64,000 nt of DNA, from positions 124,001 to 188,000 of the forward strand of contig JBBELK010000830.1 in assembly GCA_037783545.1 (NCBI GenBank), in the 5' to 3' direction. This DNA comes from Henricia sp. BOLD:AAB3569 (lineage: Eukaryota > Echinodermata > Asteroidea > Spinulosida > Echinasteridae). The position numbers and the translations under genes are program-made. The notes under the pieces are model-generated. The model was given only the letters and a program-made list of their open reading frames with translations, did no database searches and had not been told where the DNA came from. Numbering within the stretch: position 1 is the first letter of the stretch; each line of letters starts with the position of its first letter. Positions 9,772-21,545 of the stretch are shown here, piece after piece.

Positions 9772-10624
9772 TTAAAGAGACAAACCAGTTGTTGGGCTAT
9801 TTTGGGCTCGAAATAGACTCATACATAGTTCTGAAAGTCTTTCCGAATGAAGAGAACCTAAAAAGAAACCACAAAATGTCGCCGTTTGTTTTGCATTTTT
9901 TTTTTTAAATCGAGGTCACGTAACTTATCGGAACCAGATTCTGGTTCCGATAAATCACGTGTCCCTGGAGTCAGTTTTATTTCCAGCCGTATGGCCGTGT
10001 GATACAGTTTATTCCTGAAGTTTATTACTGCAGTATTGCATTAAATTCAGCTCTTATTGTTTTTCCAAATATTTATGAGTATTTGACAAAAGAGACTATT
10101 TATTCAGGTTATGAAACAAAGTTACACATAACTCTGAAAAATCACAAAGTCCGAGGAACCGAAGCGAATTCCACCGTGGACAGTCTACCAGACAATGTGA
10201 CATTTAGCCCCATGGCACACACACGTTGCCCGCCCAAAACCGGTACAGTGCCGTGGAACTACAATTGTACGTTCGTGAATGAAGACAAACCATGAATGTC
10301 AGCTCCTCTACAGAAAACGGAAAAACCATTCGGTCGTCCAGGCTGTCCAGTGAAATCTTCAGCAGAAAATGAAAGATATCCAAAGCAAAAAGCTTTCAAG
10401 TGAAGATCGAATCGTTTCCGACAAAGTCGTGAATCTCGCGCGATAGTGAACGGCTGGTAAAAACTCGACTATTCACATTTTTAAAAATTAATTTTAAGCT
10501 TTTGTGGGTAATTACGGGACACTTTGACGATCTTTTTCACAAGGACCATCAAACAAGTATTGTCAAGATGCTGTTTCACTAAATTACGTAAACAGTAGGC
10601 CGGTGTCATTCTGTGTACCTTTAA
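9772..10624 (+). mobile_element. TTAA-bounded element gamma, copy 1 (~850 bp)
   Basis: Bounded by TTAA at 9772-9775 and 10621-10624. Contains TTGGGCTATTTTGGGCTCGA near the start, a central palindrome CGGAACCAGATTCTGGTTCC near 9945, and AAACAGTAGGCCGGTG near the end. Related copies: 23091-23862 (same strand) and 28711-29489 (opposite strand). No coding capacity recognised. Absent from the left IR1 arm. Confidence 0.75.
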
Positions 10625-10954
10625 GTTTTAAAAACAGTCAATTATTGTGTTAGTTGTATTTTTACAAACGCCACGCACAGTTATTTGCAATTGTAGACTT
10701 AAAAAAAAGACAAACAAATGCCAGGATTCTTGCAATTTCAACGTATTTGTTTTACTGCAATGTCTTTGTTCTTAATTACAGCAACATGTATTTTCACATA
10801 AAAAAACATTAACCTCTAAAAACAGTCGACATTTATATGTAAAATTACAGGAATTTCTTTTTTACATTGCGGGATTATAGAGCGTATTTACTGAGGGAGG
10901 TAATCGTTGCCGGTACGCTTCAGTACCGTTATCCATTCAGCGAAACGGCGAGCC

Positions 10955-11045
10955 TTAAAGGCACAGGCTCGTCAGCAATGCGCGCGCCAAATTCGTGCAA
11001 CGAAATACGCAGCTCGAAGCCTTTGCTATGGAGCCTTTCCTTTAA
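10955..11045. mobile_element. TTAA hairpin MITE beta, IR1 right-arm copy
   Basis: Reverse-complement partner of 8612-8705, flanked by TTAA and by the same host bases (GGGTGCACCC on one side), showing that it was present before the arms were duplicated. Confidence 0.75.
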
Positions 11046-11791
11046 GGGTGCACCCAAGTAAATAGGCAGAGATCCGTGCGCCGAGCTCATGAATATTTTG
11101 TATCCCCTCAAATGCTTCTTTATTAGAGAGAGGGAGTTGCGAGCTGAACGAGTGTGGTCTTGTGTAGAATATGGCCATCGTCGTGATGTGGGGTATTTTT
11201 TTCTTCTAAATATAAACATGTTGGACAATGCAGCTCCTAAAAGTGGCCCTATTTTCCCAGTAGCGTATTGTCTTTGTACCAAGGTGGACGCTGGTCTGTT
11301 TAGCAATTTTCACTGTTGCAAAGGTAGTTTTGTTTCAAGTGGAAATTAGAGAATAAAAGTGACGGATTACCCCCATAAAATTGAACAGGAGCTGAGGGAG
11401 TTGACAGTACTTTAAAATGATTTTTGAAAATTGGGCATTTAGCATTGGTTCCTATATGGGAGCCCTATTTACTTGGGTATACCCAGCACGATATGTGGCA
11501 AAGGAATCCCCTCCCCACTTCCCACGCCCCACCCCCACCCCCTTAACGTCCCTATACCTCAACACACTCTTCCCTTTTGTTAACGCACCAACACCCCCTA
11601 AAAACTAAACAGAATTCCTCTGAAATTCCTTGGATGTTTGAGACACAATGGGGGAACAATGGAAGGGGGCGGGGGCACCCTCTGCCACATATCGCGCTGC
11701 ATAAAAACCTATACCTGCACGGTTTGAGGCCTTAAGGACTCCCCCTGACGCCCCTATGCCTCAACACACTCTTCCTTTTTGTTAATACCTA

Positions 11792-12359
11792 AGTCACAAT
11801 TAAAGCGGAGGCCGGGCGGCGTGTGCGATTTATAGGCATCGGTCGGCGTGTAGAGGTCGGCGAAAGATCGCGCGATTGGGCGGTCACAGTCACAATTAAA
11901 AGTGCCCCGCACGCTGCCATGACGGAATGGGGTCGAATTATTGGCCCGTTTATCGGCCGGTGTCATGCCTATGTCCCTGCGATACCCCGGCCGATGTCTG
12001 GCCGATTTTCGGTTGGGCGCCGCCAAGTCGGCCGGGCGCCGGGCGGGGCCCGGCCAGCGTCTGGGCGGCGTCTGGGCGGCGCCTGGCCGATATATTGTTG
12101 TCCAAAATTTGGCCCGGCGCCCGCCCGACGTGTGCGATGCCATACCGGACATCGGCCAGGCATCGACCGATTTATTGGCGATCGGTCTGCGATGCGAAAC
12201 GCCGCACCAGGTTTTAAGTCCGTGTTAAAAGTAACTCGATGCCCGCCCGATGCCCAAAAATTACCCGGTAGCCGCAGGGAGTCCCGTGGGGCCCCGGCCG
12301 AAAATGCCTAGAAATCCGTCGCAAACTACTCGCAAACCCACCGCAAGCTAATTGTGACT
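11792..12359. mobile_element. GC-rich MITE with AGTCACAATTA ends
   Basis: AGTCACAATTA at 11792 and TAATTGTGACT ending 12359 enclose a CpG-dense interior rich in GGCCG and GGGCGGC words, unlike the AT-rich surroundings. It interrupts a repeat of the AGCACGATATGTGG family and is absent from the left IR1 arm. The long open frames across it reflect GC content. Confidence 0.6.
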
Positions 12360-12892
12360 GGGGTATAACGCACAACCGCCCTCCCCCTAACAACTGAAAG
12401 GAAGTTCCTTTGGAATTATTTAAATGTTTGAGACACAATGGGGGACAATGGTAAGGGAGCCGCCCTCGGCCCCATATCGTGCTGTATGCGCTGCCGTTAC
12501 TAAGCTTTATCAAAACCTATCGTTAACGTTTGGACATCGAAAGGCTACATCGTAATATTCCAACAATTACAAAGCGCAATTACCTAAGGAGGAGAAGCCT
12601 TGACAATGCGGAAGATTTTAATTTGCTCAAAGTACATGGGAATTGTCCATAGGAGACGTTCACCTCTGCTTGTACTTTTGCATATCGAAGCTTGAATCTC
12701 TATACCTAGCACGATATTTGACATAGCGACTCTCTCCCCCTCACGTCCCTATACCACAATACATTATTTCCGTTTGTTAACGCACCAAACCCCCAACTGA
12801 AAGAAATTACTTTAAAATTCCTTAGATGTTTAAGGCACAATGGGGACCAAGTACAGGGTGTATAAAATAAGAGTACACACTCATAAAATTGT

Positions 12893-13137
12893 GGTAGGGC
12901 GATCGGGTTGGCGTACGGGTTCCTTTCTCGCCTTTCACCTGTGGCGTCCCGGGTTCGAATCCGGGGAGTGTGGGTTTCCCCTGGGGCATTTTTCTGGGGT
13001 TTTTCCTCCTACTTCTAAAACTGCAACTCCTTCTTCGTCATCTGAAGTATATAGTATAGTTAAAGCTAAAACCGTATAGTTGATGGCATAAAGGGCCTTA
13101 GTTGCCGAAGATGCCATAAAATATACAACAACAACAA
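12893..13137 (+). mobile_element. tRNA-derived SINE (family A) with 11-bp target duplication
   Basis: Flanked by CATAAAATTGT at 12882-12892 and 13138-13148. The head has an A box (TGGCGTACGGG, 12909-12919) and a B box (GGTTCGAATCC, 12952-12962); the tail ends in ACAACAACAACA. The left arm of IR1 near 1240-1290 lacks it, so it inserted after the arms formed. Confidence 0.85.
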
Positions 13138-13585
13138 CATAAAATTGTAGTTTCATGTTTTCATTAATGTCGCCATCGTGTTGGGAATTTTATGCCTGAC
13201 TGAGCAGGGGAAATTTTTTTCAACAAAAATAATAGTAACTTGCGCCGAAAAATGAAGATGTAAAACAGGATCAAGGAGCATGAGAGGTCAATTTGACATG
13301 TTCTTTCTTTGCTATCAGTTTTTTCGGAAAGTTTAGCTAGCGCCTTCCGTCCTCCACGTGACCGTCTTTTTCTGCACACAGATTTACACGTTTAGCGTAA
13401 CACCAAATGCACGCCCAATCATAGCTCTGTTCTGCCTGATAAGGGCGACTTTGTACTTATTCGTCTCTCCAGTTCATCTAGTTTCATGAGTAGTGAAGAG
13501 CATCCAGTGGTGTTAGGTTTGGTAATGTTTTGAAATAGACTTGGAAATGGCCCCCTCAAGATCACCAGACCCAACACCACCTGTC

Positions 13586-13752
13586 TTAAGCGGGCCTCCC
13601 ACTGTGCGATTTTTGCCACGAATTTCCTACGAATTGGTACGATTTGGTGAGATTACCAGAGACTGTCTATAGACTCTATACACAATCGTACCAAATCGTA
13701 CCTAATTGTTGGAAATTCGTGGCAAAAATTGCATAGTGGGAGGCCCGCTTTA
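13586..13752. mobile_element. Hairpin MITE alpha, IR1 right-arm copy
   Basis: TTAAGCGGGCCTCCCACTGT at the left and GTGGGAGGCCCGCTTTA at the right. This is the partner of 75-233 and holds the unoccupied TTAA matching the 571-bp MITE insertion in the left arm. Confidence 0.75.
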
Positions 13753-13759
13753 GACGATT

Positions 13760-14330
13760 TTGGATATGAACCTTTACGATTTTAAATCGTAAGTATTCGT
13801 AAGGGCATTCGTAAACATTCATAAAGACATTCGTAAACATTATTAAACGATCGTAATAATTCGTCTTGGTCGCAAAGTCATTACGAGACTTTTGGAATGT
13901 TAACAAATGTCGTGAACGGTCGTCGCAACCGGTCTTAAGATATCGTAATATAGTCGTAATGTGTCTTACCAAGGTCATAAATAATCCTAATGCCATCGTA
14001 AAGGTACTTCACCAATCCTTCAGCACTATTTCAATTCGAACTTTTAAGATCTTTTAAGTTTTCTTTACGATTTGATACGAATTTAATTAAGTCACATGAT
14101 CGTCATAATTTCCAGAAAACTGCGACAGAGAATCGCTTCCAGGTCGCCAAAAATCGTAAAGAATCGCAAGCGATCGTAATGGCATCGCATACGATCGTAA
14201 AAGATCGCAAAAAGTCTCAACAAATCGGGATGCATCGTATAACGTCGCAATCTAATCGAAAACATTCGCAAAGTGTCGTATCAGTGTCGCAAGGCTTCTC
14301 ATCAAAATCGTTTCCACTTTTACAATCATC
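13760..14330 (+). repeat. Dense array of TCGTAA/TCGCAA words
   Basis: More than 25 occurrences of TCGTAA, TCGCAA or close variants at roughly 10-20 bp spacing, starting beside MITE alpha. A related TCGTAG array follows MITE alpha at 29900-30060. Short iterated subterminal words are typical of transposase binding regions; this role is inferred. Confidence 0.6.
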
Positions 14331-14467
14331 GTAATGATGGTTTAATCGGGGTCGTAGGCTTAAGTAAGGATGGGACATTTACCCAAGAAAAAAAAGAAAA
14401 ACCGGTTTGCCGAACGTTTAAACGAAACCTATTTTTAAAGAATTTACAATAGTTTTCAGAGGGTTAT

Positions 14468-14768
14468 TTGTAACGAGTAGTGGGTATGAAGCGGGATTCC
14501 AAAGCAGAAGTTGTGGGTTCAAGCCCCACTATGACCAACGTGCCTGTGTCCCTGGGCAAGGCACCCAATCCCAGTTGCAACATTTTAGCGACATTTAAGC
14601 CACATTTAAGCGACATTTAAGGGGCGGTTACGGGGAATGCCACACTTTAACTGCTGGAGGGTTGTTTGCCTTGGCTAGCTAGGTAACCGCCCAGTCGATA
14701 CAGTTATAATTAATTAAATTAGTCGCCATCTTAGTCGCTTACTTTGTTCCTTGAGGGCATGCCTAGGG
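14468..14768 (+). mobile_element. tRNA-derived SINE (family B), plus copy
   Basis: Head AGTGGGTATGAAGCGGGATT, B box GGTTCAAGCC, body motif GGGCAAGGCACC, tail ending CTTGAGGGCATGCC. Matches 9408-9692 in reverse orientation over its whole length. Confidence 0.75.
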
Positions 14769-15285
14769 TGGCTTAAGCTTTGTTGAGCATTGCTGGACAG
14801 AACAACAAAATACCTACCAACACCAAACCATTCATATGTCACGGACGTTAGAGGGCGCAGTAGGCCACGTGATTCTTGTCTGGTTCCCAGACCTAAATAT
14901 TCTGTCTATAGAGATTTGTTCATCGTGACCAACTCGACTTCCAAGTTGAGTCAACTCGACCATTCACCAACACTGCTGTGCATACACAGTGCACAACGGT
15001 CGAGTTGGTAAAATGGTCGAATTGGTAAAACGGTCGAGTTGACCTGCACCCATATGGGGTACGGGAACCAGTGTCGCTTTTTCGTGAGTATCTGTCCCGG
15101 CCCAGCATGGTCGGATTTAGAGCAATCTGCGCCACAAAAATCTGCACGTGGTTCCTTTCTTAATGATTGACTACTAGAGATACGACAGATGACCAAGGAA
15201 TCCAGCAGGATGATAAAATATAGAGTGAGTAGCACGCATTTTAAGAAGAAATAGGCATTCGAAAATGTCTAGGTGGGATGTACCG

Positions 15286-16158
15286 TAGCCCCGCGAGCAG
15301 TGCTTCGGTTTTCGGTACCTCAGCCCTGTGTTCTGATATACACCAAATCTGTGGCAAACTCACGCAAATGAAATTTGGCCCACGGCTCTGATATTTGCTC
15401 AATAGGTGCACTCACCCCAGTTTATAAATATTCCGAAGAGTACGCATCGATCCGATGTCTAGTTTCGGTGAAATCGTGGGGACAGTTTGAGACCTTACTG
15501 GCGATCAAATTCACACTCTTTGACCAAAAATCAAATATGCGCATGCGCGAGGGCGGAGAGGTCAACATAATAGCGCCATCTCGCGACGGCGTCGTCACGT
15601 ACCAGCCGCACAGCGGCTGTTTCATGAGAGAGCACATCGACTCTATGGTGGCGTACAAGAGACGTCGCAAATCAAAGTTATCTTTGCAATATGATGTCGA
15701 ACAACTTCGATATCTACCTGAAAATGATCAAACGTCTGGCTTGGCGGCATGGCATCGCGTGCAGCGCGCGCTGTACGTGTAGATCTATAGAACGTACCGC
15801 GCGATAGAGTCGATGTGCTCTCTCATGAAACAGCCGCTGTGCAGCTGGTACGTGACGACGCCGTCGCGAGACGGCGCTATTATGTTGACCTCTCCGCCCT
15901 CGCGCATGCGCATATTTGATTTTTGGTCAAAGAGTGTGAATTTGATCGCCAGTAAGGTCTCAAACTGTCCCCACGATTTCACCGAAACTAGACATCGGAT
16001 CGATGCGTACTCTTCGGAATATTTATAAACTGGGGTGAGTGCACCTATTGAGCAAATATCAGAGCCGTGGGCCAAATTTCATTTGCGTGAGTTTGCCACA
16101 GATTTGGTGTATATCAGAACACAGGGCTCCGAAAACCGAAGCACTGCTCGCGGGGCTA
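15286..16158. mobile_element. Foldback MITE 1, 9-bp TSD (Mutator-like), very young
   Basis: Arms 15286-15655 and ~15790-16158 are almost perfect reverse complements; the loop is about 140 bp. Ends read TAGCCCCGCGAGCAGTGC inward. GATGTACCG flanks both sides (15277-15285, 16159-16167), a 9-bp target duplication. The 9-bp duplication plus long terminal repeats fits Mutator-like elements. No transposase; the long frames on both strands merely mirror each other. Confidence 0.9.
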
Positions 16159-16499
16159 GATGTACCGTAGCTAGGTAAGGTACTGAACTCAACCTTGTTC
16201 GTATCTCTGTGGATCCGTTTATCGACTTTGTTATGTTGTTGATGGAGCGCGCGTTCTGGGAGATCTGTGTGTGTTGCCGTGAGTTTCTAAGTCGTCGTCC
16301 TTTTTAGACATCGCTGGATAATCCCCGAGATCAACAGAGCTGCATCTATAAAGTGAATAAATGCGGACGAAAGGGAGGCGTCAAGAACAGACTGAAAACA
16401 TCCATATTGAGGGCTGCACTCCAGACTATCCATGCAGCGTAACAGTCAAAGTGTTCGGAACAAGACCGATCAACCGAGTCCCAAAAGACCCTATGTAAG

Positions 16500-17257
16500 T
16501 ACTTTTAGAAGGCTAAAAGTGTTGTTTTGGACGTTTTATATTGGGACGTTATCATTTTCTATATACACTTTTAGCCCCATACCAATTTAACCCCGTTCGC
16601 TACCGTACATTTTGCTGCACGCGGCAAGATGGCCGCCGTACCCCCAAACTCTAGTTCACCGTACAGTAAAAATTAAACATTGAAAAACTTATCATGGAAG
16701 TACCTGGAATCTTCAGAATGTAGTACCGTGGTCCGTTTTACCCGATGATTCTTCTAAACAGAAAAAAACAAGTCCAACGTAATTTTTCTTGACATTTTCG
16801 AGCACTCTCGAGACAACAGCCGTGTTACAGACGAACAAAAGATCATTGTACTGCTAGTGACGTCATACAATGAGATGACCACAAGAAGGCGGTATATCTG
16901 GGCCCTGACTGCTCACCTCTACTCACGTGGTAAATGTTGCTGTTGTCTCGAGAGTGCTCGAAAATGTCAAGAAAAATTACGTTGGACTTGTTTTTTTCTG
17001 TTTAGAAGAATCATCGGGTAAAACGGACCACGGTACTACATTCTGAAGATTCCAGGTACTTCCATGATAAGTTTTTCAATGTTTAATTTTTACTGTACGG
17101 TGAACTAGAGTTTGGGGTACGGCGGCCATCTTGCCGCGTGCAGCAAAATGTACGGTAGCGAACGGGGTTAAATTGGTATGGGGCTAAAAGTGTATATATA
17201 AAATGATAACGTCCCAATATAAAACCCCAAAACAACACTTTTAGCCTTCTAAAAGTA
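16500..17257. mobile_element. Foldback MITE 2, 9-bp TSD (Mutator-like)
   Basis: Arms of about 330 bp (16500-16826 and 16932-17257) are near-perfect reverse complements; the loop is ~105 bp. Ends read TACTTTTAGAAGGCTAAAAG inward. CTATGTAAG flanks both sides (16491-16499, 17258-17266). Each arm carries an AAGATGGCCGCC word. Non-coding. Confidence 0.9.
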
Positions 17258-17287
17258 CTATGTAAGTATATGATAAGCATCCAAATA

Positions 17288-17590
17288 GGTAAGAATTTAC
17301 AAGTCGGACATCTCTATTAAAGACATATTAGTTATTATAGTAGTGCAGATCTAAATAGAAAAAAACAATTTGGCAGGACAAAATAGAAATAATTGAGTAG
17401 TTGATCATGGCTTAAGACATTGTGTACAAAACACATGAGACCTGCGGAAAAGTGTTTTCCTAAGAAAATATACATTATGTATCCCATTCTTATTTTTTTT
17501 CCCCCTATTATGCACTTTATACTGATGCTTAAAAGGTCATTAAAAATATTGATGATCAACTTCTCAATCCTTACCGTCCGACTTGTAAAT
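17288..17590. mobile_element. MITE epsilon (AAGAATTTACAAGTCGGACA ends) with nested MITE A
   Basis: AGAATTTACAAGTCGGACAT at the left and GTCCGACTTGTAAATCCTTT at the right. A copy of MITE A (AATTGAGTAGTTGATCATGG ... GATCAACTTCTCAATCC) sits inside at about 17388-17570. A related epsilon pair is at 56656-56860. Confidence 0.6.
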
Positions 17591-17591
17591 C

Positions 17592-17712
17592 CTTTCCTAA
17601 TTCTGTCTGTATTATACGTGTAATTACAACGTGTAAATCAATTTAATGGGAAGGAATACATGTATTCCCCAATAAAATTGCGCCCTCTCCTTTTGTTCCG
17701 CCATACTTTAAA
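17592..17712. mobile_element. Partial MITE delta
   Basis: Contains AATTGCGCCCTCTCCTTTTG then TTCCGCCATACTTTAAAAAT, matching one half of the full copies at 47677-47932 and 51616-51865. The outer end is missing. Confidence 0.55.
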
Positions 17713-19067
17713 AATGCCAATGGATTTTGCTGCAGTGTAGGCCTACGTGAATGAATTTCTAGTGAGTTGTTGAAGTGCGCCATGCACGTTGGGGGACATC
17801 ATCACCACTATATAGATCATTAATGTGGGTTGAATAGTAAAAACGAATGGGATAACTTTATTTCCAATTTTTCTCCCTTTACGTCACTGCTTAACCATTC
17901 AGTACAACGGTGAACAATTAGTGACCCTTTTATTACTCTTCCAGATTTATAATTTTGGGATGAGAGAAAAAAATCGTATAGATCCCTCTAGCCGGTCTAA
18001 AACGTACAATTAATTTAAAGGCAGTAGGCCTATACATAATTTGGTAATCTCGAAAATTAGAAATGTTCACAGATTTACGCCAAACTTACACAATATAAAC
18101 ATGATGACCGTAGAAAACCTCCCCTGAAATGGTTTTGTCTGAGGTGCTATAGTCTTTGAGAAATGAGTAAAACAATTAGTTTTCGTCTTGTGAGACGAAA
18201 ATTCAATTCGCCCTAAAACCATTTCGCCCAAGTGCCATTTCGCCCCCAAACCACTTCACCCGAGTGCCATTTCGCCCCAAACCACTTCGTCCAAACACTC
18301 CATCGCCCAAATGCTACTTCGCCCCAAAACCACTTCGTGCACAGGCCGTGGTTCAGGACGAACTGGTTTTGTGGCGAAATGACTACAAACCCTTTTTTGA
18401 CTGTTTTCTCAAATGTTAGACGAAGTACGGAGCTGGTTTTCGCTCAGGTTGGTTTTAATAAAACTATTTGTAACAGTTTACTAATCATGTATACTATCTT
18501 TAAGACCGGAAAATTACACATTTATTCCCTAATGCGTACTCTTTCTGTACCGTATATGATGACACACCGAAAGTGCACCGGATAAGTTTAGGGTTGGCAT
18601 TTTTCATTTGTAACACCGAAGCCGGTGCACCGCGTTAGTTTAGCTACGCGTCATAAGTTAGGTCCAGGTTATTTTTGGAGATGTAGTTTTAGGGTCTCTC
18701 GATAGATGCACATTGTTCAAAAGCCTGTAAGCATTATTCAAAATTCCTATCCACATTTATTGCGGAGTAATAAGTTTCCGAAGTACATGTACTGAGCGTG
18801 CGCGCGCGTCTCTGCGGCCATTTTGATTCGTGAGCTCACAGCGGTCAGAGGTACAATTTTTACTCTCAAAGTATTATTCATTTTGCAACTGCTTATTGAT
18901 TTTATTTAACGAAGCTTTCACGATTAAGTGATGCATTAATGTATCAAGAAGTCTCTGTTTGGTCAACAAGTTCTGGTTCAGTAGATTATGCACGATTTTA
19001 TGAGCATTTCATCTGCACTAAAATTGGGTCGCACAGTCTGACAGTGTGGTTATGTCATACATGTAGT

Positions 19068-19640
19068 ACTATCTTTAACCAAGTCTTTTTACAGGAAATT
19101 GCTTTGTTTAAGTCAAATCAAAATCTCTACACGTTCTAGACTCTCAAGACTGGCGTGCACACCTTTTTTTTCTCCAATCGACGAATTCACCTCCACGGAC
19201 AACGCGGTCGTGTCAAAATGGCGAAACGCTATCGTGCGAGCTTGGTCACGTGTCCGCGTGTTGGTCACTTTTAGGAGAAAGAGGGCGCTATAATCACAAT
19301 GAACGCATGAACGGTGAAGTTCGGGCGTATGCGTGTTCGTTCGTTTCTGCCGTGTCAAGAACAGATCGCCGTACTTCATCGTTCATTGTGATTATAGCGC
19401 CCTCTTTCCCCTAAAAGTGACCAACACGCGGACACATGACCAAGCTCGCACGATAGCGTTTCCCCATTTTGACACGACCGCGTTGTCCGTGGAGGCGAAT
19501 TCGTCGATTGGAGAAAAATGAAGGTGTGTACGCCAGTTTTCAGTAGGAGTATTACGGCCAGGGCAGGATGTAAAACGAGTAGAGATTTTGATTTTACCCA
19601 AACATTGCAATTTCCTGTAAATAGACTTGGTTATAATAAA
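19068..19640. repeat. Inverted repeat IR4 inside IR3
   Basis: 19068-19310 is closely the reverse complement of 19380-19640 (for example GGTCACTTTTAGGAGAAAGA with its complement near 19400). The ~70-bp loop is unique. Non-coding; long mirrored frames are by-products. Confidence 0.8.
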
Positions 19641-19971
19641 GATTCCGTTTGGAGCCACGTTTTTGATAGGAAAAAAAAATAGTTCTACTGAAAGTATCGG
19701 GTTTAAAAAAAGGCCGATACTTTCAGCTATCTGGAAGTATGTAAGGGAGTGCCGTTACAATACGGAAATAGATGACCACCAAACATGTGATAACGTATAT
19801 ATGCCAAAGCAAAATACAACTACAAAAGCGCTTATTTTTGTGCTACCAAATGTATTTATTTTAATGCTGATCAGACCATTTTACATATGTTTTATAACTC
19901 TACTGTGCAGAACATTCTTACTTTTTGTTTTATTTAAATTGTTTATGAAAAGGAAATAAAATACCATACAC

Positions 19972-20123
19972 GTTCGCCAGTTGAGACTACGTGCGCTAAT
20001 TCTACGGAGCATGACATAAAAAACTCCAAGCATTTTCAAAGCTGCTAAAATCATGTGTTCTCACCTAATTTCAAGTTTCTGACCATTATGTCATAATAGG
20101 AAGAATTAGTAGCGAACGTGTAT
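19972..20123. mobile_element. Short MITE with ACACGTTCGC ends
   Basis: ACACGTTCGC at the left and GCGAACGTGT at the right enclose about 130 bp of AT-rich sequence. Single copy seen. Confidence 0.45.
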
Positions 20124-20130
20124 GCTAATG

Positions 20131-20377
20131 CAGTGGCGTACCCAGGATTTTTCGTTGGAAGGGATTGGCTGACACAACTTGTCCCACGATGCTTAGTGCA
20201 AAATCCATGAGCCTGCGATGACGTCATCAATGCTCTTATCCAAAGCCCTGTGTATTGACATGACGGCGACGTCTGTCAAATGTTGGTTGCCCATTTCTTA
20301 TTTCAGAAAAAAAGGAAAACCTCGGGTGGTGTCATACAAGCCCCGAGGCGCTCCCCACCCGGCCGGGTGCGCCACTG
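20131..20377. mobile_element. hAT-type MITE
   Basis: Ends CAGTGGCGTACCCAGG and CCGGGTGCGCCACTG are inverted. CAGTGGCG termini are typical of hAT elements. Flanks TGCTAATG and TGCTATG are nearly the same, compatible with an 8-bp duplication that has since changed. Confidence 0.6.
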
Positions 20378-20511
20378 TGCTATGTATACTGTCTTATGAA
20401 AATACAATTAAACCCTAAATCACACAGATTAAAACAAAATCTACATATATTATTGGTTTTAATACAATCGTATCTTAAAGCACTATTGGCTGTATCAATA
20501 TCTTTATTATG

Positions 20512-20710
20512 GGAAAGAATTGGGAAGTTGATCATGGCTTCAGACCTTGTGTGCAAAACATATGAGACGGGCTGACAATTTTCTAAGTGTTTCCTTACAA
20601 AATCTTCAATTTTCCCACTCAAAAATGTGGGTTTTTTTCATCAAATCTGGGCTCACCGATGCTTGATGAGTCATTTTATAGAAAATAAACTGATTTCTCA
20701 ACTCTTACCC
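20512..20710. mobile_element. MITE A copy
   Basis: Starts GAATTGGGAAGTTGATCATG, shares CAGACCTTGTGTGCAAAACATATGA-like sequence with 17388, 53725 and 56290 copies, and ends near AACTGATTTCTCAACTCTTACC. Another split copy may flank the LINE fragment (ends at 20822 and 21680). Confidence 0.55.
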
Positions 20711-20898
20711 TTTTATGCAATAAAATTAAGCTTGTTCTTTTTATTCACAACACCCATACATGTACAATAATCCAATCCAGCTACAGGAGTACTCGTCTTC
20801 TACCAAGAAAAACGAAAAAACAATTGAGTAGTCGATCATGCATTAGACCTTATGTACGTTCCTTTAGTATTATATGTACATGTACGTTCCTTTATTTT

Positions 20899-21545
20899 AT
20901 GTATAAAAATCTTAACAGTAGTTTATGTAACTATTATCTTGAGTTGTGTAACCTGTACAAACTCTCTCCTCTCTCTGTTAGAAGATCTGTTAATGACTGT
21001 TTATTTCTTTACAAACACTTCCACAACCTTTGCAATATTACTGATGCTAATCCATTCAGTTTACATGTTCCCACACGACGGACAAGGCATGCCAACGAAC
21101 ACGTCTTACATGTCCCACGGAGTCGCGTTGAGGTCACAAAACGTGGCTTTGTTTCCAGAATTTATTCTACCTACAACGGACTCCATGAAAATGTGATGTG
21201 TTCGGTGTCGCAAGCCTTGGAACTTTCCGGAACCAGATTTACCGTGCCATTGCAGCTAACGCAATCTGATTTGATTTGTGTTTAAATTGTTGCCGTGTTT
21301 CTTGTATACAGTCCCCCTTGTACTATAATAGTTTTCATTTATTTTATTTACCTTTTTTTCTTCTTCTTTTTTAAGCAGACTTTGTATATATTGAATTTAA
21401 TTAATTTGAATTTAATTAATTTTTACACATGTTTTATTTAATATATTTATTTCATAGCATTGTTTTTCATAGCATTTATTTATGCCGTCCTGTAATTGGC
21501 GACTCGATCGCTGTTCAATTTGGTTGGTAAATAAATAAAATAAAT
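20899..21545 (+). pseudogene. 5'-truncated CR1-group LINE, 3' fragment
   Basis: Translates as the last ~110 residues of the RT protein encoded at 44114-46435: shared words include [31 protein letters not shown] and FVSRIYSTYNGLH. Later frame damage removes the C-terminus. The 3' end is a TAAATAAATAAAATAAATAA tail. It sits between two half copies of MITE A, suggesting insertion into it. Confidence 0.8.

Larger units (their letters stand above)
1..13880. repeat. Giant inverted repeat (IR1), left arm open at window edge
   Basis: Bases 1-9090 are, apart from insertions, the reverse complement of 9660-13880. Anchors: 1-28 pairs with 13853-13880, 815-1240 with 13160-13580, 1480-1600 with 12550-12690, 8192-8600 with 11050-11460, 9000-9066 with 9688-9750. 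The axis is near 9380. Both arms share a 94-bp hairpin MITE, so that insertion predates the inverted duplication, while other insertions are arm-specific. The sequence cannot show whether this is a foldback transposon or a segmental inverted duplication, because the left end lies outside the window. Confidence 0.85.

Noticed and set aside
11823..12311. 162-codon frame and overlapping frames
   Set aside because: High GC content of a MITE removes stop codons; four overlapping frames on both strands are equally open and none shows a domain.
15375..16075. Two similar 96-135 codon proteins on opposite strands
   Set aside because: They are the two arms of one foldback MITE, not genes.
20824..21285. 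Host protein-coding gene
   Set aside because: Matches the C-terminus of the 2A LINE RT protein; it is a truncated LINE copy.
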